A stretch of 64,000 nt of DNA from an uncultured Enterobacterales bacterium (lineage in GTDB: Bacteria; Pseudomonadota; Gammaproteobacteria; Enterobacterales; Enterobacteriaceae). Shown here in pieces: positions 30,949 to 41,623 of this stretch (position 1 is its first letter; the number at the start of each line of letters is the position of its first letter). Both the position numbers and the translations under genes were made by a program. The DNA lies in assembly GCA_946478305.1 (NCBI GenBank), contig CAMLBO010000001.1, forward strand, positions 1-64,000, given 5' to 3'. The notes below the pieces were generated by a model. The model was not told the DNA's origin. It was given only the letters and a program-made list of their open reading frames with translations, and did no database searches.

Positions 30949-33612
30949 ATGTCAGAACGTGTAAATAATGACGTGGATCCGATCGAAACTCGCGACTGGC
31001 TACAAGCGATCGAATCGGTCATCCGTGAAGAGGGTGTTGAACGTGCACAGTTCCTGATTGATCAGGTTCTGAGTGAAGCACGTAAAGGCGGCGTTAGCGT
31101 CGCAGCTGGCGCGGCCAGCCGTAATTATGTCAACACCATCGCTGTTGAAGACGAACCTGAGTATCCGGGTAACCTGGAGCTGGAACGCAACATCCGTACT
31201 GCTATTCGCTGGAACGCAATCATGACCGTTCTGCGTGCCTCTAAGAAAGATCTGGATCTGGGCGGCCATATGTCCTCCTTCCAGTCTTCCGCCGCGATTT
31301 ATGAAGTGTGTTTCAACCACTTCTTCCGCGCGCGCAACGATAAAGATGGCGGCGATTTGGTGTACTTCCAGGGTCACATCTCTCCGGGCGTTTACGCACG
31401 TGCTTTCCTTGAAGGCCGCCTGACTGAAGACCAGATGAACAATTTCCGCCAGGAAGTTCACGGTAAAGGTCTGTCCTCTTATCCGCACCCTAAACTGATG
31501 CCTGAATTCTGGCAGTTCCCGACCGTTTCAATGGGGCTGGGTCCAATCGGTGCTATCTATCAGGCTAAGTTCCTGAAGTATCTTGATCACCGTGGCCTGA
31601 AAGACACTTCCGCGCAGCGAGTTTACGCGTTCCTTGGCGACGGCGAAATGGATGAGCCAGAATCCAAAGGTGCGATCACTATCGCCACCCGTGAGAAACT
31701 GGACAACCTGTGCTTCATCATTAACTGTAACCTGCAGCGCCTTGATGGCCCGGTTACCGGTAATGGCAAAATCATCAACGAACTGGAAGGCATCTTTGCA
31801 GGCGCTGGCTGGAACGTGATCAAAGTGATTTGGGGCAACCGTTGGGATGAACTGCTGCGTAAAGATACCAGCGGCAAACTGATCCAACTGATGAACGAAA
31901 CCGTTGACGGCGACTACCAGACCTTCAAGTCCCGCGACGGTAAATACGTTCGTGAACACTTCTTCGGCCGTTACCCGGAAACAGCGGCGCTGGTCAAAGA
32001 TATGACCGACGACCAAATCTGGGCGCTGAACCGTGGTGGTCATGATCCGAAGAAAGTCTTCGCAGCACTGAACAAAGCACAGAACACCAAAGGTCAGCCG
32101 ACCGTTATCCTTGCGCATACCATTAAAGGTTATGGCATGGGTGAAGCGGCCGAAGGCAAGAACATTGCTCACCAAGTGAAGAAAATGAACATGGATGGCG
32201 TGCGCTATATCCGTGATCGTTTCAGCGTGCCAGTGACCGATGAAAATCTGGAAAAACTGCCGTATATCACGCTGGAAAAAGACTCTGCAGAGTACAAATA
32301 CCTGCACGAGCGTCGTGCTGCGCTGAAAGGCTACCTGCCGACGCGTCTGCCAAACTTCACTCAGAAGCTGGAAATGCCGAAGCTGGAAGACTTCTCACAA
32401 CTGCTGGAAGAGCAGAAGAAAGAGATCTCTACCACCATCGCCTTCGTTCGTGCTCTGAACGTGATGTTGAAGAACGACTCTATCAAAGACCGTTTGGTGC
32501 CGATCATCGCCGATGAAGCGCGTACTTTCGGTATGGAAGGTCTGTTCCGTCAGATTGGTATTTACAGCCCGAACGGTCAGCAATATACCCCGCAGGACCG
32601 TGAGCAGGTTGCTTACTATAAAGAAGACGAGAAAGGTCAGATCCTGCAGGAAGGCATCAACGAACTGGGCGCCGCCTCTTCATGGCTTGCCGCAGCGACC
32701 TCTTACAGCACCAACGATCTGCCAATGATCCCGTTCTACATCTACTACTCCATGTTTGGTTTCCAGCGTATCGGCGACCTGTGCTGGGCAGCAGGTGACC
32801 AACAGGCGCGTGGCTTCCTGGTCGGTGGGACTTCTGGTCGTACAACATTGAACGGTGAAGGTCTGCAGCACGAAGATGGCCACAGCCATATTCAGTCCCT
32901 GACCATCCCGAACTGTATTTCTTACGATCCAGCGTATGCCTACGAAGTGGCAGTCATCATGCATGACGGTCTGGTACGTATGTACGGTGAAGCACAAGAA
33001 AACATCTATTACTACATCACTACACTGAACGAAAACTACCACATGCCAGCCATGCCAGAAGGCGCGGAAGAAGGCATCCGTAAAGGTATCTACAAGTTAG
33101 AAACCGTGGAAGGTAGCAAAGGTAAAGTGCAGCTGATGAGCTCCGGTTCTATTCTGCGTCACGTCCGCGAAGCGGCTCAGATCCTGTCCAAAGACTACGG
33201 CGTAGGCTCTGATGTTTACAGCGTGACCTCGTTCACCGAACTGGCCCGTGATGGTCAGGACTGCGAGCGTTGGAACATGCTGCACCCGGCAGAAACGCCG
33301 CGCGTACCTTACGTGGCTCAGGTGATGAACGATGCACCGGTTGTTGCTTCAACCGACTACATGAAATTGTTTGCCGAGCAGATCCGTAACTTCGTTCCTG
33401 CCAGCGATTTCCGCGTACTGGGTACCGACGGTTTCGGCCGTTCTGACAGCCGCGAAAACCTGCGTCACCACTTCGAAATTGATGCTTCCTACGTCGTGGT
33501 TGCAGCGCTGGGCGAACTGGCTAAACGTGGCGAGATCGATGTGAAGGTTGTGGCAGAAGCCATTACCAAGTTTGGCATCGATGCTGACAAAGTTAACCCG
33601 CGTCTGGCATAA
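30949..33612 (+). CDS. aceE: Pyruvate dehydrogenase E1 component
   Basis: AceE is the thiamine-diphosphate-dependent E1 of the pyruvate dehydrogenase complex; it decarboxylates pyruvate and passes the acetyl group to the lipoyl arms of AceF. The 887-residue homodimeric-type E1 has the ThDP/Mg motif from GDGEMDEPESKGA to FIINCNLQ (about residues 230-260), and the catalytic-loop histidine region HTIKGYGMG. Length equals E. coli. It follows pdhR and precedes aceF by 13 bases. Confidence 0.99.
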   Translation: MSERVNNDVDPIETRDWLQAIESVIREEGVERAQFLIDQVLSEARKGGVSVAAGAASRNYVNTIAVEDEPEYPGNLELERNIRTAIRWNAIMTVLRASKKDLDLGGHMSSFQSSAAIYEVCFNHFFRARNDKDGGDLVYFQGHISPGVYARAFLEGRLTEDQMNNFRQEVHGKGLSSYPHPKLMPEFWQFPTVSMGLGPIGAIYQAKFLKYLDHRGLKDTSAQRVYAFLGDGEMDEPESKGAITIATREKLDNLCFIINCNLQRLDGPVTGNGKIINELEGIFAGAGWNVIKVIWGNRWDELLRKDTSGKLIQLMNETVDGDYQTFKSRDGKYVREHFFGRYPETAALVKDMTDDQIWALNRGGHDPKKVFAALNKAQNTKGQPTVILAHTIKGYGMGEAAEGKNIAHQVKKMNMDGVRYIRDRFSVPVTDENLEKLPYITLEKDSAEYKYLHERRAALKGYLPTRLPNFTQKLEMPKLEDFSQLLEEQKKEISTTIAFVRALNVMLKNDSIKDRLVPIIADEARTFGMEGLFRQIGIYSPNGQQYTPQDREQVAYYKEDEKGQILQEGINELGAASSWLAAATSYSTNDLPMIPFYIYYSMFGFQRIGDLCWAAGDQQARGFLVGGTSGRTTLNGEGLQHEDGHSHIQSLTIPNCISYDPAYAYEVAVIMHDGLVRMYGEAQENIYYYITTLNENYHMPAMPEGAEEGIRKGIYKLETVEGSKGKVQLMSSGSILRHVREAAQILSKDYGVGSDVYSVTSFTELARDGQDCERWNMLHPAETPRVPYVAQVMNDAPVVASTDYMKLFAEQIRNFVPASDFRVLGTDGFGRSDSRENLRHHFEIDASYVVVAALGELAKRGEIDVKVVAEAITKFGIDADKVNPRLA

Positions 33613-33625
33613 GAGGTAAAGACAG

Positions 33626-35524
33626 ATGGCTATTGAAATTAACGTACCGGACATCGGTGCAGATGCAGTGGAAGTCACCGAAATTATGGTGAAGGTGGGC
33701 GATAAAGTTGACGTTGAACAATCGCTGATCACCGTTGAAGGCGACAAAGCTTCTATGGAAGTGCCTTCTCCACAAGCAGGCGTTGTAAAAGAGATCAAAG
33801 TTGCGGTTGGCGATACCATCGAAACCGGCAAACTGATCATGATCTTTGATTCTGCCGACGGTGCTGCTGATGCAGCCCCTGCGAAGCAGGAAGCGAAAGC
33901 AGAAGAGAAACCTGCTGCTGCTGCTGCTGCCGCACCCGCTTCCAACGAAAGCAAAGAAGTGAACGTGCCGGATATCGGCGGCGACGAAGTTGAAGTCACT
34001 GAGATCATGGTCAAAGTAGGCGACAAAGTCGACGCTGAGCAATCGCTGATCACCGTTGAAGGCGACAAAGCCTCAATGGAAGTTCCAGCTCCGTTCGCGG
34101 GTACCGTGAAAGAGATCAAAATTGCTGCAGGCGACAAAGTCAGCACTGGTTCTCTTATCATGGTCTTCGAAGTGGCAGGCTCTGGCGCTGCTGCTCCGGC
34201 GAAAGAAGAAGCTAAAGCAGAAGCCGCTCCGGCAGCTCCAGCGGCTTCCGGCAGCAAAGAAGTGAACGTGCCGGATATCGGTGGCGACGAAGTTGAAGTC
34301 ACTGAAATCATGGTTAAAGTGGGCGACAAAGTCACCGCTGAGCAATCCTTGATCACCGTTGAAGGCGACAAAGCCTCAATGGAAGTTCCGGCTCCGTTCG
34401 CGGGTACCGTGAAAGAGATCAAAATTGCTGCAGGCGACAAAGTCAGCACCGGTTCCCTGATCATGGTCTTCGAAGTGGAAGGCGCAGCTCCAGCACCTGC
34501 TGCTAAGAAAGAAGAGACGGCAGCTCCTGCCAAACAAGAACAAAAAGCCGCTGCTCCTGCCGCTAAAGCAGAGAGCAAAGGCGAGTTCGCTGAGAACGAT
34601 GCTTACGTTCACGCCACGCCGGTTATCCGCCGTCTGGCCCGTGAGTTCGGCGTTAACCTGGCGAAAGTCAAAGGGACGGGCCGTAAAGGCCGTATCCTGC
34701 GCGAAGACGTTCAGGCATATGTGAAGGACGCGGTGAAACGCGCTGAAGCTGCTCCGGCTGCTGCCACTGGCGGTGGTATTCCGGGCATGTTGCCTTGGCC
34801 GAAGGTTGATTTCAGCAAGTTTGGTGAAATCGAAGAAGTGGAACTGGGCCGTATCCAGAAAATCTCTGGTGCGAACCTGAGCCGTAACTGGGTGATGATC
34901 CCGCATGTTACGCACTTCGACAAAACCGATATCACCGAGCTGGAAGCGTTCCGTAAGCAACAGAACGACGAAGCGGCCAAGCGCAAGCTGGACGTGAAGT
35001 TCACTCCTGTCGTGTTCATCATGAAAGCCGTTGCGGCTGCGCTTGAGCAGATGCCACGCTTCAACAGTTCTCTGTCTGAAGATGGCCAGAAACTGACGCT
35101 GAAAAAATATATCAACGTCGGTGTAGCGGTTGATACGCCTAACGGCCTGGTGGTTCCTGTCTTCAAAGACGTGAACAAGAAAGGCATCGCTGAGCTGTCC
35201 CGTGAACTGATGGCGATCTCCAAGAAAGCGCGTGACGGTAAGCTGACTGCCGCTGAAATGCAGGGGGGATGCTTCACTATCTCCAGCCTAGGCGGTATCG
35301 GGACGACCCACTTCGCGCCAATCGTGAATGCGCCGGAAGTGGCGATCCTCGGTGTTTCCAAGTCCGCGATGGAACCTGTCTGGAACGGTAAAGAGTTCGT
35401 GCCGCGTCTGATGATGCCAATGTCGCTCTCCTTCGACCACCGTGTCATTGACGGTGCCGATGGTGCGCGCTTTATCACCATCATCAACAACGTACTGTCT
35501 GACATTCGCCGTCTGGTGATGTAA
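33626..35524 (+). CDS. aceF: Pyruvate dehydrogenase E2 (dihydrolipoyl transacetylase)
   Basis: AceF forms the core of the pyruvate dehydrogenase complex and moves acetyl groups to CoA. The 632-residue protein has three N-terminal lipoyl domains, each with the lipoylated Lys in [10 protein letters not shown], joined by Ala/Pro/Lys-rich linkers; a peripheral E1/E3-binding domain ([16 protein letters not shown]); and a C-terminal catalytic domain with the [14 protein letters not shown] active-site motif. Domains 2 and 3 are nearly identical in DNA sequence. A terminator separates it from lpd. Confidence 0.99.
   Translation: MAIEINVPDIGADAVEVTEIMVKVGDKVDVEQSLITVEGDKASMEVPSPQAGVVKEIKVAVGDTIETGKLIMIFDSADGAADAAPAKQEAKAEEKPAAAAAAAPASNESKEVNVPDIGGDEVEVTEIMVKVGDKVDAEQSLITVEGDKASMEVPAPFAGTVKEIKIAAGDKVSTGSLIMVFEVAGSGAAAPAKEEAKAEAAPAAPAASGSKEVNVPDIGGDEVEVTEIMVKVGDKVTAEQSLITVEGDKASMEVPAPFAGTVKEIKIAAGDKVSTGSLIMVFEVEGAAPAPAAKKEETAAPAKQEQKAAAPAAKAESKGEFAENDAYVHATPVIRRLAREFGVNLAKVKGTGRKGRILREDVQAYVKDAVKRAEAAPAAATGGGIPGMLPWPKVDFSKFGEIEEVELGRIQKISGANLSRNWVMIPHVTHFDKTDITELEAFRKQQNDEAAKRKLDVKFTPVVFIMKAVAAALEQMPRFNSSLSEDGQKLTLKKYINVGVAVDTPNGLVVPVFKDVNKKGIAELSRELMAISKKARDGKLTAAEMQGGCFTISSLGGIGTTHFAPIVNAPEVAILGVSKSAMEPVWNGKEFVPRLMMPMSLSFDHRVIDGADGARFITIINNVLSDIRRLVM
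33950..34483 (+). repeat. Two near-identical lipoyl-domain repeats in aceF
   Basis: Bases 33950-34180 and 34253-34483 are 231-base direct repeats offset by 303 bases (101 codons). They differ at only a small number of mostly synonymous sites and share a stretch of over 50 identical bases around the second half. The first lipoyl domain (33632-33860) is clearly more divergent. This points to recent gene conversion or duplication between domains 2 and 3. Confidence 0.9.
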
Positions 35525-35531
35525 GCCAAAA

Positions 35532-35556
35532 AGCCGGCCAAACGGCCGGCTTTTTT
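35532..35556 (+). terminator. Terminator after aceF
   Basis: AGCCGGCC and GGCCGGCT form a GC-rich stem followed by TTTTTT, 7 bases after the aceF stop. It would make lpd expression partly independent. Confidence 0.88.
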
Positions 35557-35620
35557 CTGGTAATCTCTCCATGCTGTTTGAGATTGTCAGGTGCCAATAC
35601 ACATCGTTTGCTGTTTGTTG

Positions 35621-35649
35621 TTTCAAATTTGTTAACAATTTTGTAAACT
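35621..35649 (+). promoter_or_regulatory. Probable lpd promoter
   Basis: TTTCAA (35621-35626) and TAAACT (35644-35649) lie 17 bases apart and the spacer contains the palindrome TTGTTAACAA. The same block, with GATAGAACGACCCGGTGG just downstream, is conserved at E. coli lpd, where a separate promoter serves both pyruvate and 2-oxoglutarate dehydrogenase needs. Confidence 0.5.
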
Positions 35650-35736
35650 GCGAGCGGATAGAACGACCCGGTGGATGATGGGCGTTACGACACAAAAATG
35701 ACGTCAGACCCGCCGGAAATAAATTAAGAGGTCATG

Positions 35737-37161
35737 ATGAGTACTGAAATTAAAACTCAGGTCGTGGTACTTGGGGCAGGCCCTGCAGGTTACTCTGCTG
35801 CTTTTCGTTGCGCTGATTTAGGTCTTGAAACCATTCTGGTTGAGCGTTATTCCACCCTCGGTGGCGTATGCCTGAACGTCGGCTGTATCCCTTCCAAAGC
35901 TCTGTTGCACGTGGCGAAAGTCATCTCCGAAGCGAAAGCTCTGGAAGAGCATGGTATTATTTTCGGTGAGCCGAAAACTGACATCGACAAAGTCCGTGTC
36001 TGGAAAGAAAAAGTCATCAACCAGCTGACCGGTGGTCTGGCAGGGATGGCGAAAGGCCGTAAAGTGAAAGTTGTCACCGGTCAGGGCAAATTTACTGGCG
36101 CCAATACTCTGGTTGTTGAAGGCGAAAATGGTCCAACGACCATCACTTTCGACAATGCCATCATTGCGGCGGGTTCCCGTCCAATCAAACTGCCATTTAT
36201 TCCACATGATGACCCACGCGTCTGGGACTCAACGGATGCACTGGAGCTGAAAAGCGTCCCTGAGCGTCTGCTGGTCATGGGTGGCGGTATCATCGGTCTG
36301 GAAATGGGTACCGTTTACCATGCGCTCGGTTCTAAAATCGACGTGGTGGAAATGTTTGACCAGGTTATCCCTGCCGCTGACAAAGACGTGGTTAAAGTCT
36401 TTACCAAAAAAATCAGCAAGCAATTCAACTTGATGCTGGAAACCAAAGTCACCGCGGTTGAAGCCAAAGAAGATGGCATCTACGTGACAATGGAAGGCAA
36501 AAAAGCGCCAGCTGAACCACAGCGTTACGACGCGGTGCTGGTGGCTATCGGCCGTGTTCCTAACGGTAAATTGCTGGAAGCCGGTGCAGCAGGCGTAGAA
36601 GTTGACGACCGTGGTTTCATCCACGTCGACAAACAAATGCGTACCAATGTGCCGAACATCTTTGCTATCGGCGACATCGTCGGCCAGCCAATGCTGGCAC
36701 ACAAAGGTGTGCATGAAGGCCATGTGGCGGCTGAAGTGATCTCCGGTAAGAAGCACTACTTCGACCCGAAAGTCATTCCATCGATTGCCTACACTGAGCC
36801 AGAAGTTGCCTGGGTTGGCCTGACTGAGAAAGAAGCGAAAGAAAAAGGCATCAGCTATGAAACCGCCACCTTCCCGTGGGCAGCTTCAGGCCGTGCTATC
36901 GCTTCCGACTGTGCAGACGGCATGACCAAACTGATCTTCGACAAAGAAACTCACCGTGTTATCGGTGGTGCGATTGTCGGTACTAACGGCGGCGAGCTGC
37001 TGGGTGAAATCGGTCTGGCAATTGAAATGGGTTGTGACGCAGAAGATATCGCGCTGACCATTCATGCTCACCCGACTCTGCACGAGTCCGTGGGTCTGGC
37101 AGCAGAAATCTATGAAGGCAGCATTACAGACCTGCCGAACCCTAAAGCGAAAAAGAAATAA
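35737..37161 (+). CDS. lpd: Dihydrolipoamide dehydrogenase (E3)
   Basis: Lpd reoxidises dihydrolipoamide with NAD+ and serves pyruvate dehydrogenase, 2-oxoglutarate dehydrogenase and the glycine cleavage system. The 474-residue flavoprotein has the FAD-binding VVLGAGPAGYSAA, the redox disulfide GGVCLNVGCIPSKAL, the NAD-binding VMGGGIIGLEMG and the C-terminal HAHPTLHES base. The second of two adjacent ATGs (35737) has better spacing from AAGAGG and gives the E. coli N-terminus. Confidence 0.98.
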   Translation: MSTEIKTQVVVLGAGPAGYSAAFRCADLGLETILVERYSTLGGVCLNVGCIPSKALLHVAKVISEAKALEEHGIIFGEPKTDIDKVRVWKEKVINQLTGGLAGMAKGRKVKVVTGQGKFTGANTLVVEGENGPTTITFDNAIIAAGSRPIKLPFIPHDDPRVWDSTDALELKSVPERLLVMGGGIIGLEMGTVYHALGSKIDVVEMFDQVIPAADKDVVKVFTKKISKQFNLMLETKVTAVEAKEDGIYVTMEGKKAPAEPQRYDAVLVAIGRVPNGKLLEAGAAGVEVDDRGFIHVDKQMRTNVPNIFAIGDIVGQPMLAHKGVHEGHVAAEVISGKKHYFDPKVIPSIAYTEPEVAWVGLTEKEAKEKGISYETATFPWAASGRAIASDCADGMTKLIFDKETHRVIGGAIVGTNGGELLGEIGLAIEMGCDAEDIALTIHAHPTLHESVGLAAEIYEGSITDLPNPKAKKK

Positions 37162-37204
37162 TTCTCCCCGGCATCTTGGGTAGAAAGCTTTAAGGGTTTT
37201 AATC

Positions 37205-37231
37205 AGCGGCGCCGAGAGGGGCCGCTTTTTT
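37205..37231 (+). terminator. Terminator after lpd
   Basis: AGCGGC and GCCGCT arms with a 10-base loop are followed by TTTTTT, 43 bases after the lpd stop. Confidence 0.75.
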
Positions 37232-37602
37232 ATGTCTGAAGCCCATCCAATTCTGCATTTAATCCCTTGTTTAGCTGTGCCTATTATGCTGATCTAATGA
37301 ACGATATCGCTGCGTACAGCCGATCCTTCTGCACTCAACGATTCAGCAAAGATTTAATGTTGCTTTTATGTGAACGAATTAACAAGTAGGTGAAATCCTG
37401 CTATGCTGCCCAGGCCGCAAAGGGCCACTGTGCTAAGGTTCAGGACGTGTCAGCTTTACCTATAAAGTTGGCAAAGAAACAAGCATACCCGCAGTGTCCC
37501 GACTCGTCAGACCGTTTGAAAGCCCCTGTCCCTACAGGCATGACGCCAGTCTGATGATGGAAGCCAGGCATAATAAATGACAATGAGAGCGAGGAGAAAG
37601 TC
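37232..37602 (+). other. lpd-acnB intergenic region
   Basis: About 370 bases without a gene. The part near 37330-37400 is AT-rich and likely holds the acnB promoter. A long 5' leader would run to the acnB GTG at 37603, which is preceded by GAGGAG. I could not assign promoter elements or regulator sites with confidence. No tRNA or small ORF with a good ribosome-binding site was seen. Confidence 0.5.
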
Positions 37603-40200
37603 GTGCTAGAAGAATACCGTAAGCACGTAGCCGAGCGTGCTGCTGAGGGCATCGTCCCCAAGCCACTTGATGCTGCACAGATGGCAGCGCTGGTCGAGTC
37701 CCTGAAGAATCCGCCAAAAGGCGAAGAAGACACTCTGTTAGACCTGCTGATTAATCGTGTTCCGCCAGGCGTTGATGAAGCTGCCTATGTTAAAGCCGGG
37801 TTCCTGGCTGCCGTCGTCAAAGGCGAAACCACCTCCCCCTTGGTTACCCGTGAAAAAGCCGTTGAACTGCTGGGCACCATGCAGGGTGGCTACAACATTC
37901 ATCCGCTGATCGATGCTTTGGATGATGAAACGCTGGCTCCCATCGCCGCAAAAGCGTTGTCCCATACCTTGCTGATGTTCGATAACTTCTACGATGTGGA
38001 AGAGAAAGCGCACGCAGGTAACGAGCACGCGAAAAAAATTCTACAGTCATGGGCCGATGCCGAATGGTATCTGTCCCGCTCACCGCTGGCCGAAAAAATC
38101 ACCGTGACCGTGTTCAAGGTGACCGGCGAAACGAACACTGATGATTTGTCTCCTGCTCAGGATGCCTGGTCCCGTCCGGATATTCCTCTGCATGCCCTGG
38201 CGATGCTGAAAAACGAACGCGAAGGCATTGTGCCTGACGCGCCGGGCAGCGTGGGTCCAATCAAACAAATTAACGAACTCAATAAGAAAGGCTTCCCGCT
38301 GGCCTATGTCGGTGACGTCGTCGGTACCGGTTCTTCGCGTAAATCCGCCACCAACTCGGTGCTGTGGTTTATGGGGGACGACATTCCTTACGTGCCGAAT
38401 AAGCGCGGTGGCGGTGTGGTGCTGGGCAGCAAAATTGCGCCAATCTTCTTCAACACCATGGAAGATGCCGGTGCACTGCCAATCGAAGTCGATGTCTCTG
38501 ACCTGAACATGGGCGATGTGATCGACATCTTCCCGTACCTTGGTGAAGTGCGTAACCACGAGACCGGTGCTCTGGTGACTACCTTCGAACTGAAAACCGA
38601 CGTGCTGCTTGATGAAGTCCGCGCCGGTGGCCGCATTCCGCTGATCATCGGCCGTGGTTTAACCACCAAAGCCCGTGAGTCGCTGAAACTGCCCCAGAGC
38701 GACGTGTTCCGCATTGCCAAGCCGGTTGCTGCCAGCAATAAAGGCTTCTCGCTGGCACAGAAAATGGTTGGCCGCGCCTGTGGCGTTGCCGGTATCCGCC
38801 CTGGCGAATATTGCGAGCCTAAAATGGCGTCCGTGGGTTCTCAGGACACCACCGGCCCGATGACCCGTGATGAGCTGAAAGATCTGGCTTGTCTGGGCTT
38901 CTCGGCGGATCTGGTGATGCAATCATTCTGTCATACCGCGGCTTATCCGAAGCCAGTTGATGTGACCACACACCACACGCTGCCGGACTTCATCATGAAC
39001 CGCGGCGGTGTGTCACTGCGCCCAGGCGATGGTATCATCCACTCATGGCTGAACCGTATGCTCTTGCCTGACACCGTCGGCACCGGCGGCGACTCCCATA
39101 CCCGTTTCCCGATTGGGATTTCATTCCCGGCAGGTTCTGGCCTGGTAGCCTTCGCGGCAGCGACTGGCGTGATGCCTCTTGATATGCCGGAGTCTGTGCT
39201 GGTGCGCTTCAAAGGCAAAATGCAGCCGGGGATCACCCTGCGTGACCTGGTTCATGCCATTCCTTACTACGCGATCAAAGAAGGTCATCTGACCGTCGAG
39301 AAGAAGGGTAAGAAAAACCTCTTCTCTGGTCGGATTCTGGAAATTGAAGGTCTGCCGGAACTGAAAGTGGAACAGGCGTTTGAACTGGCGGATGCGTCTG
39401 CAGAACGTTCAGCGGCCGGTTGTACCATCAAACTGGATCAGGCCCCGATCAAAGAGTACCTGAGCTCCAACATCGTGCTGCTGAAGTGGATGATCTCTGA
39501 AGGCTACGGCGATCGCCGTACCATTGAGCGCCGCATCAAAGGCATGGAAGAGTGGCTGGCCAACCCAAGCCTGCTCGAAGCCGACGCAGACGCAGAGTAC
39601 GCGGCCGTGATCGAAATTGATCTGGCTGACATCAAGGAGCCGATCCTTTGTGCGCCGAATGATCCGGATGATGCTCGCTTGCTCTCTGACGTACAGAACA
39701 GCAAAATCGATGAAGTCTTTATCGGTTCCTGTATGACCAACATCGGTCACTTCCGTGCGGCCGGTAAATTGCTCGACAGCCACAAAGGCGCGTTGCCAAC
39801 CCGTCTGTGGGTTGCGCCACCGACCAAAATGGATGCCGCCCAACTGACCGAAGAGGGCTACTACAGCATCTTTGGTAAGAGCGGTGCGCGGGTTGAAATT
39901 CCGGGCTGTTCACTGTGCATGGGTAACCAGGCACGTGTTGCTGACGGCGCGACGGTGGTCTCCACCTCAACCCGTAACTTCCCAAACCGTCTGGGTAACG
40001 GCGCGAACGTCTATCTGGCTTCGGCAGAACTGGCCGCAGTAGCTTCGCTGTTGGGCCGTCTGCCGACGCCAGCCGAGTATCTGGGCTACATGGAACAGGT
40101 CGACAAGACGGCAGTGGATACTTACCGCTACTTGAACTTCGACAAGCTGAGCGAATACACCGACAAAGCTGACGGCGTGATCTTCCAAACCGCAGTGTAA
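37603..40200 (+). CDS. acnB: Aconitate hydratase B (2-methylisocitrate dehydratase)
   Basis: AcnB is the main vegetative aconitase, isomerising citrate to isocitrate; it also dehydrates 2-methylisocitrate. The 865-residue protein has the AcnB order: HEAT-like domain (residues 1-160), swivel domain with [14 protein letters not shown], then the cluster domains. The 4Fe-4S ligands are the Cys in [10 protein letters not shown] and the two in [10 protein letters not shown]. It starts at GTG with GAGGAG just upstream. Free-standing gene between lpd and yacL. Confidence 0.99.
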   Translation: MLEEYRKHVAERAAEGIVPKPLDAAQMAALVESLKNPPKGEEDTLLDLLINRVPPGVDEAAYVKAGFLAAVVKGETTSPLVTREKAVELLGTMQGGYNIHPLIDALDDETLAPIAAKALSHTLLMFDNFYDVEEKAHAGNEHAKKILQSWADAEWYLSRSPLAEKITVTVFKVTGETNTDDLSPAQDAWSRPDIPLHALAMLKNEREGIVPDAPGSVGPIKQINELNKKGFPLAYVGDVVGTGSSRKSATNSVLWFMGDDIPYVPNKRGGGVVLGSKIAPIFFNTMEDAGALPIEVDVSDLNMGDVIDIFPYLGEVRNHETGALVTTFELKTDVLLDEVRAGGRIPLIIGRGLTTKARESLKLPQSDVFRIAKPVAASNKGFSLAQKMVGRACGVAGIRPGEYCEPKMASVGSQDTTGPMTRDELKDLACLGFSADLVMQSFCHTAAYPKPVDVTTHHTLPDFIMNRGGVSLRPGDGIIHSWLNRMLLPDTVGTGGDSHTRFPIGISFPAGSGLVAFAAATGVMPLDMPESVLVRFKGKMQPGITLRDLVHAIPYYAIKEGHLTVEKKGKKNLFSGRILEIEGLPELKVEQAFELADASAERSAAGCTIKLDQAPIKEYLSSNIVLLKWMISEGYGDRRTIERRIKGMEEWLANPSLLEADADAEYAAVIEIDLADIKEPILCAPNDPDDARLLSDVQNSKIDEVFIGSCMTNIGHFRAAGKLLDSHKGALPTRLWVAPPTKMDAAQLTEEGYYSIFGKSGARVEIPGCSLCMGNQARVADGATVVSTSTRNFPNRLGNGANVYLASAELAAVASLLGRLPTPAEYLGYMEQVDKTAVDTYRYLNFDKLSEYTDKADGVIFQTAV

Positions 40201-40224
40201 ATCGTTATATTTGCCGCATTGATG

Positions 40225-40251
40225 AAAGGAGGCTTCGGCCTCCTTTTTTAT
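40225..40251 (+). terminator. Terminator after acnB
   Basis: AAAGGAGGC, a TTCG tetraloop and GCCTCCTTT, followed by a T-run: a textbook rho-independent terminator. Confidence 0.92.
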
Positions 40252-40285
40252 TTCCCTTTTCGGGACCCTTCCAGAGGACGACACC

Positions 40286-40651
40286 ATGGACTACGACTTC
40301 TTACGCGACATCACCGGTGAGGTCAAAGTGCGCTTTTCAATGGGCCACGAAGTGGTTGGACATTGGATAAACGAAGAGGTGAAGGGCGATTTCAGCGTGC
40401 TCGACAAGGTTGAAGCGGCCATAGCCGATGTTAAAGGCAGCGAGCGCCAGTGGGAACTGATCGGTCACGAATACACGCTGCTGCTCGGTGATGACGAAGT
40501 GATGATCCGCGCTAATCAGCTGGGCTTCGAAGGCGATGAAATGGAAGAAGGGCTAAGCTACTACGACGAAGAGAGCCTGGCTTTTTGTGGCGTGGAGGAC
40601 TTTCTGCAAGTCCTCGCGAAATACCGCACGTTCGTGACCACCTATAAATAA
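40286..40651 (+). CDS. yacL: YacL family protein (UPF0231)
   Basis: A 121-residue acidic cytoplasmic protein of the YacL/UPF0231 family. Function is unknown. The N-terminus [20 protein letters not shown] and the acidic C-terminal half ([18 protein letters not shown]) match the family. The position directly after acnB is the same in E. coli. It converges on the exporter gene, with only 4 bases between stop codons and no clear terminator. Confidence 0.92.
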   Translation: MDYDFLRDITGEVKVRFSMGHEVVGHWINEEVKGDFSVLDKVEAAIADVKGSERQWELIGHEYTLLLGDDEVMIRANQLGFEGDEMEEGLSYYDEESLAFCGVEDFLQVLAKYRTFVTTYK

Positions 40652-40655
40652 CCCG

Positions 40656-41534
40656 CTATTTACCGCGTGATGCCGTCCAGCACAGCAGCGATCCGGCCAC
40701 TACCATGCCCACGCCGGGCCAGAAGCTGGCGCCCGGTAGCGTATTGAGCCACAAACCGGCAATAAAAATAGCGGACAGTGGGGTGAAGTACGACAGCGCT
40801 GCCACCAGCGTGGCATTGCCTTTTTTCATCGCGATGTCCCAGCACTGATAGGAAATGGCGGTGACGGCAACCATCGCCACTAATTCGGTCATAGCACGCC
40901 ACGTCATACTGATGCGGGTGGACGAATAGGTGAAATAAAGCGCCCACAGCACCGCACCGGTTGCCAGCAGGAACAGCGGTAACACCCCCGTGCCTTTACT
41001 GAATATCCGCACCAGATTGGAGTAGAGCGCCCACGCAATCGCCGCGCCAAAGGCCAGCCCGTAAGCCACCGGGTTACTGCGCACATTGCGCAGCAGCTGA
41101 TGCACATCCAGCCCATGGCCGCCGCTTATCGCCCACAGCACACCGGCAAATGCCAGTGCGGCACCGGGCCACATCCACCAGCGTACTTTTAATTTCAACA
41201 GCGGCACCGCAAACAGCAGCGTCAGGCTGGGCCATAAATAGTTGATCAGCCCGAGCTCCAGCGTTTGCTGACGGCTATGCGCTAAACCAATGGCCAGCGA
41301 AAACGCCACCATATAAAACACAAACAGTAAACCGCATAGAATGAGATAGGCAGGGGATTGACCGCGCAGCGTGGGTTTACCGCTAGCCATCCACACCATT
41401 ATGCCGCTGACCGTGTAAATAGAGGCCGCCGCACCGAAAGGCCCAAGCGCTTCTGCCAGACTGCGGGTGAGCGCCACGCTCATGCTCCACAGCAAAATGG
41501 CGATAACACCAAACAGCGTTGCAAAACGATCCAT
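40656..41534 (-). CDS. yddG: YddG-like aromatic amino acid exporter (DMT/EamA family)
   Basis: A 292-residue inner-membrane protein of the drug/metabolite transporter superfamily with ten hydrophobic segments in two EamA repeats. It is most like E. coli YddG, an exporter of aromatic amino acids: shared segments are IAILLWSMSVALTRS-like helix 1, GLINYLWPSLTLLFA, and the C-terminal FWPGVGMVVAGSLLCW. In E. coli yddG is at a different locus. Substrate here is inferred. No close operon partner; the next reverse-strand gene starts 89 bases upstream. Confidence 0.82.
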   Translation of the reverse strand: MDRFATLFGVIAILLWSMSVALTRSLAEALGPFGAAASIYTVSGIMVWMASGKPTLRGQSPAYLILCGLLFVFYMVAFSLAIGLAHSRQQTLELGLINYLWPSLTLLFAVPLLKLKVRWWMWPGAALAFAGVLWAISGGHGLDVHQLLRNVRSNPVAYGLAFGAAIAWALYSNLVRIFSKGTGVLPLFLLATGAVLWALYFTYSSTRISMTWRAMTELVAMVAVTAISYQCWDIAMKKGNATLVAALSYFTPLSAIFIAGLWLNTLPGASFWPGVGMVVAGSLLCWTASRGK

Positions 41535-41623
41535 TGGAAAGGTAAGCCTGTAAAGAAGAAGGTTTTAAAGATAAGCGATTGTTCCGGCGAATTACACCGG
41601 AACAATCTCGTTGTGAGCACGTA

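Noticed and set aside
31528-32307. Reverse-strand ORF of 259 codons
   Set aside because: Antisense to aceE; long frames opposite GC-rich, highly expressed genes arise by codon bias. Composition is unlike a real protein.
33349-34578. Reverse-strand ORF of 409 codons, rich in Ala and Ser with internal repeats
   Set aside because: It is antisense to the aceE end and the aceF lipoyl repeats; its repeats simply mirror those domains. No ribosome-binding site or homology pattern.
37261-37602. Regulatory RNA or CRP site before acnB
   Set aside because: A TGTGAACGAATTAACA-like stretch is too far from the CRP consensus, and no stable fold stood out.
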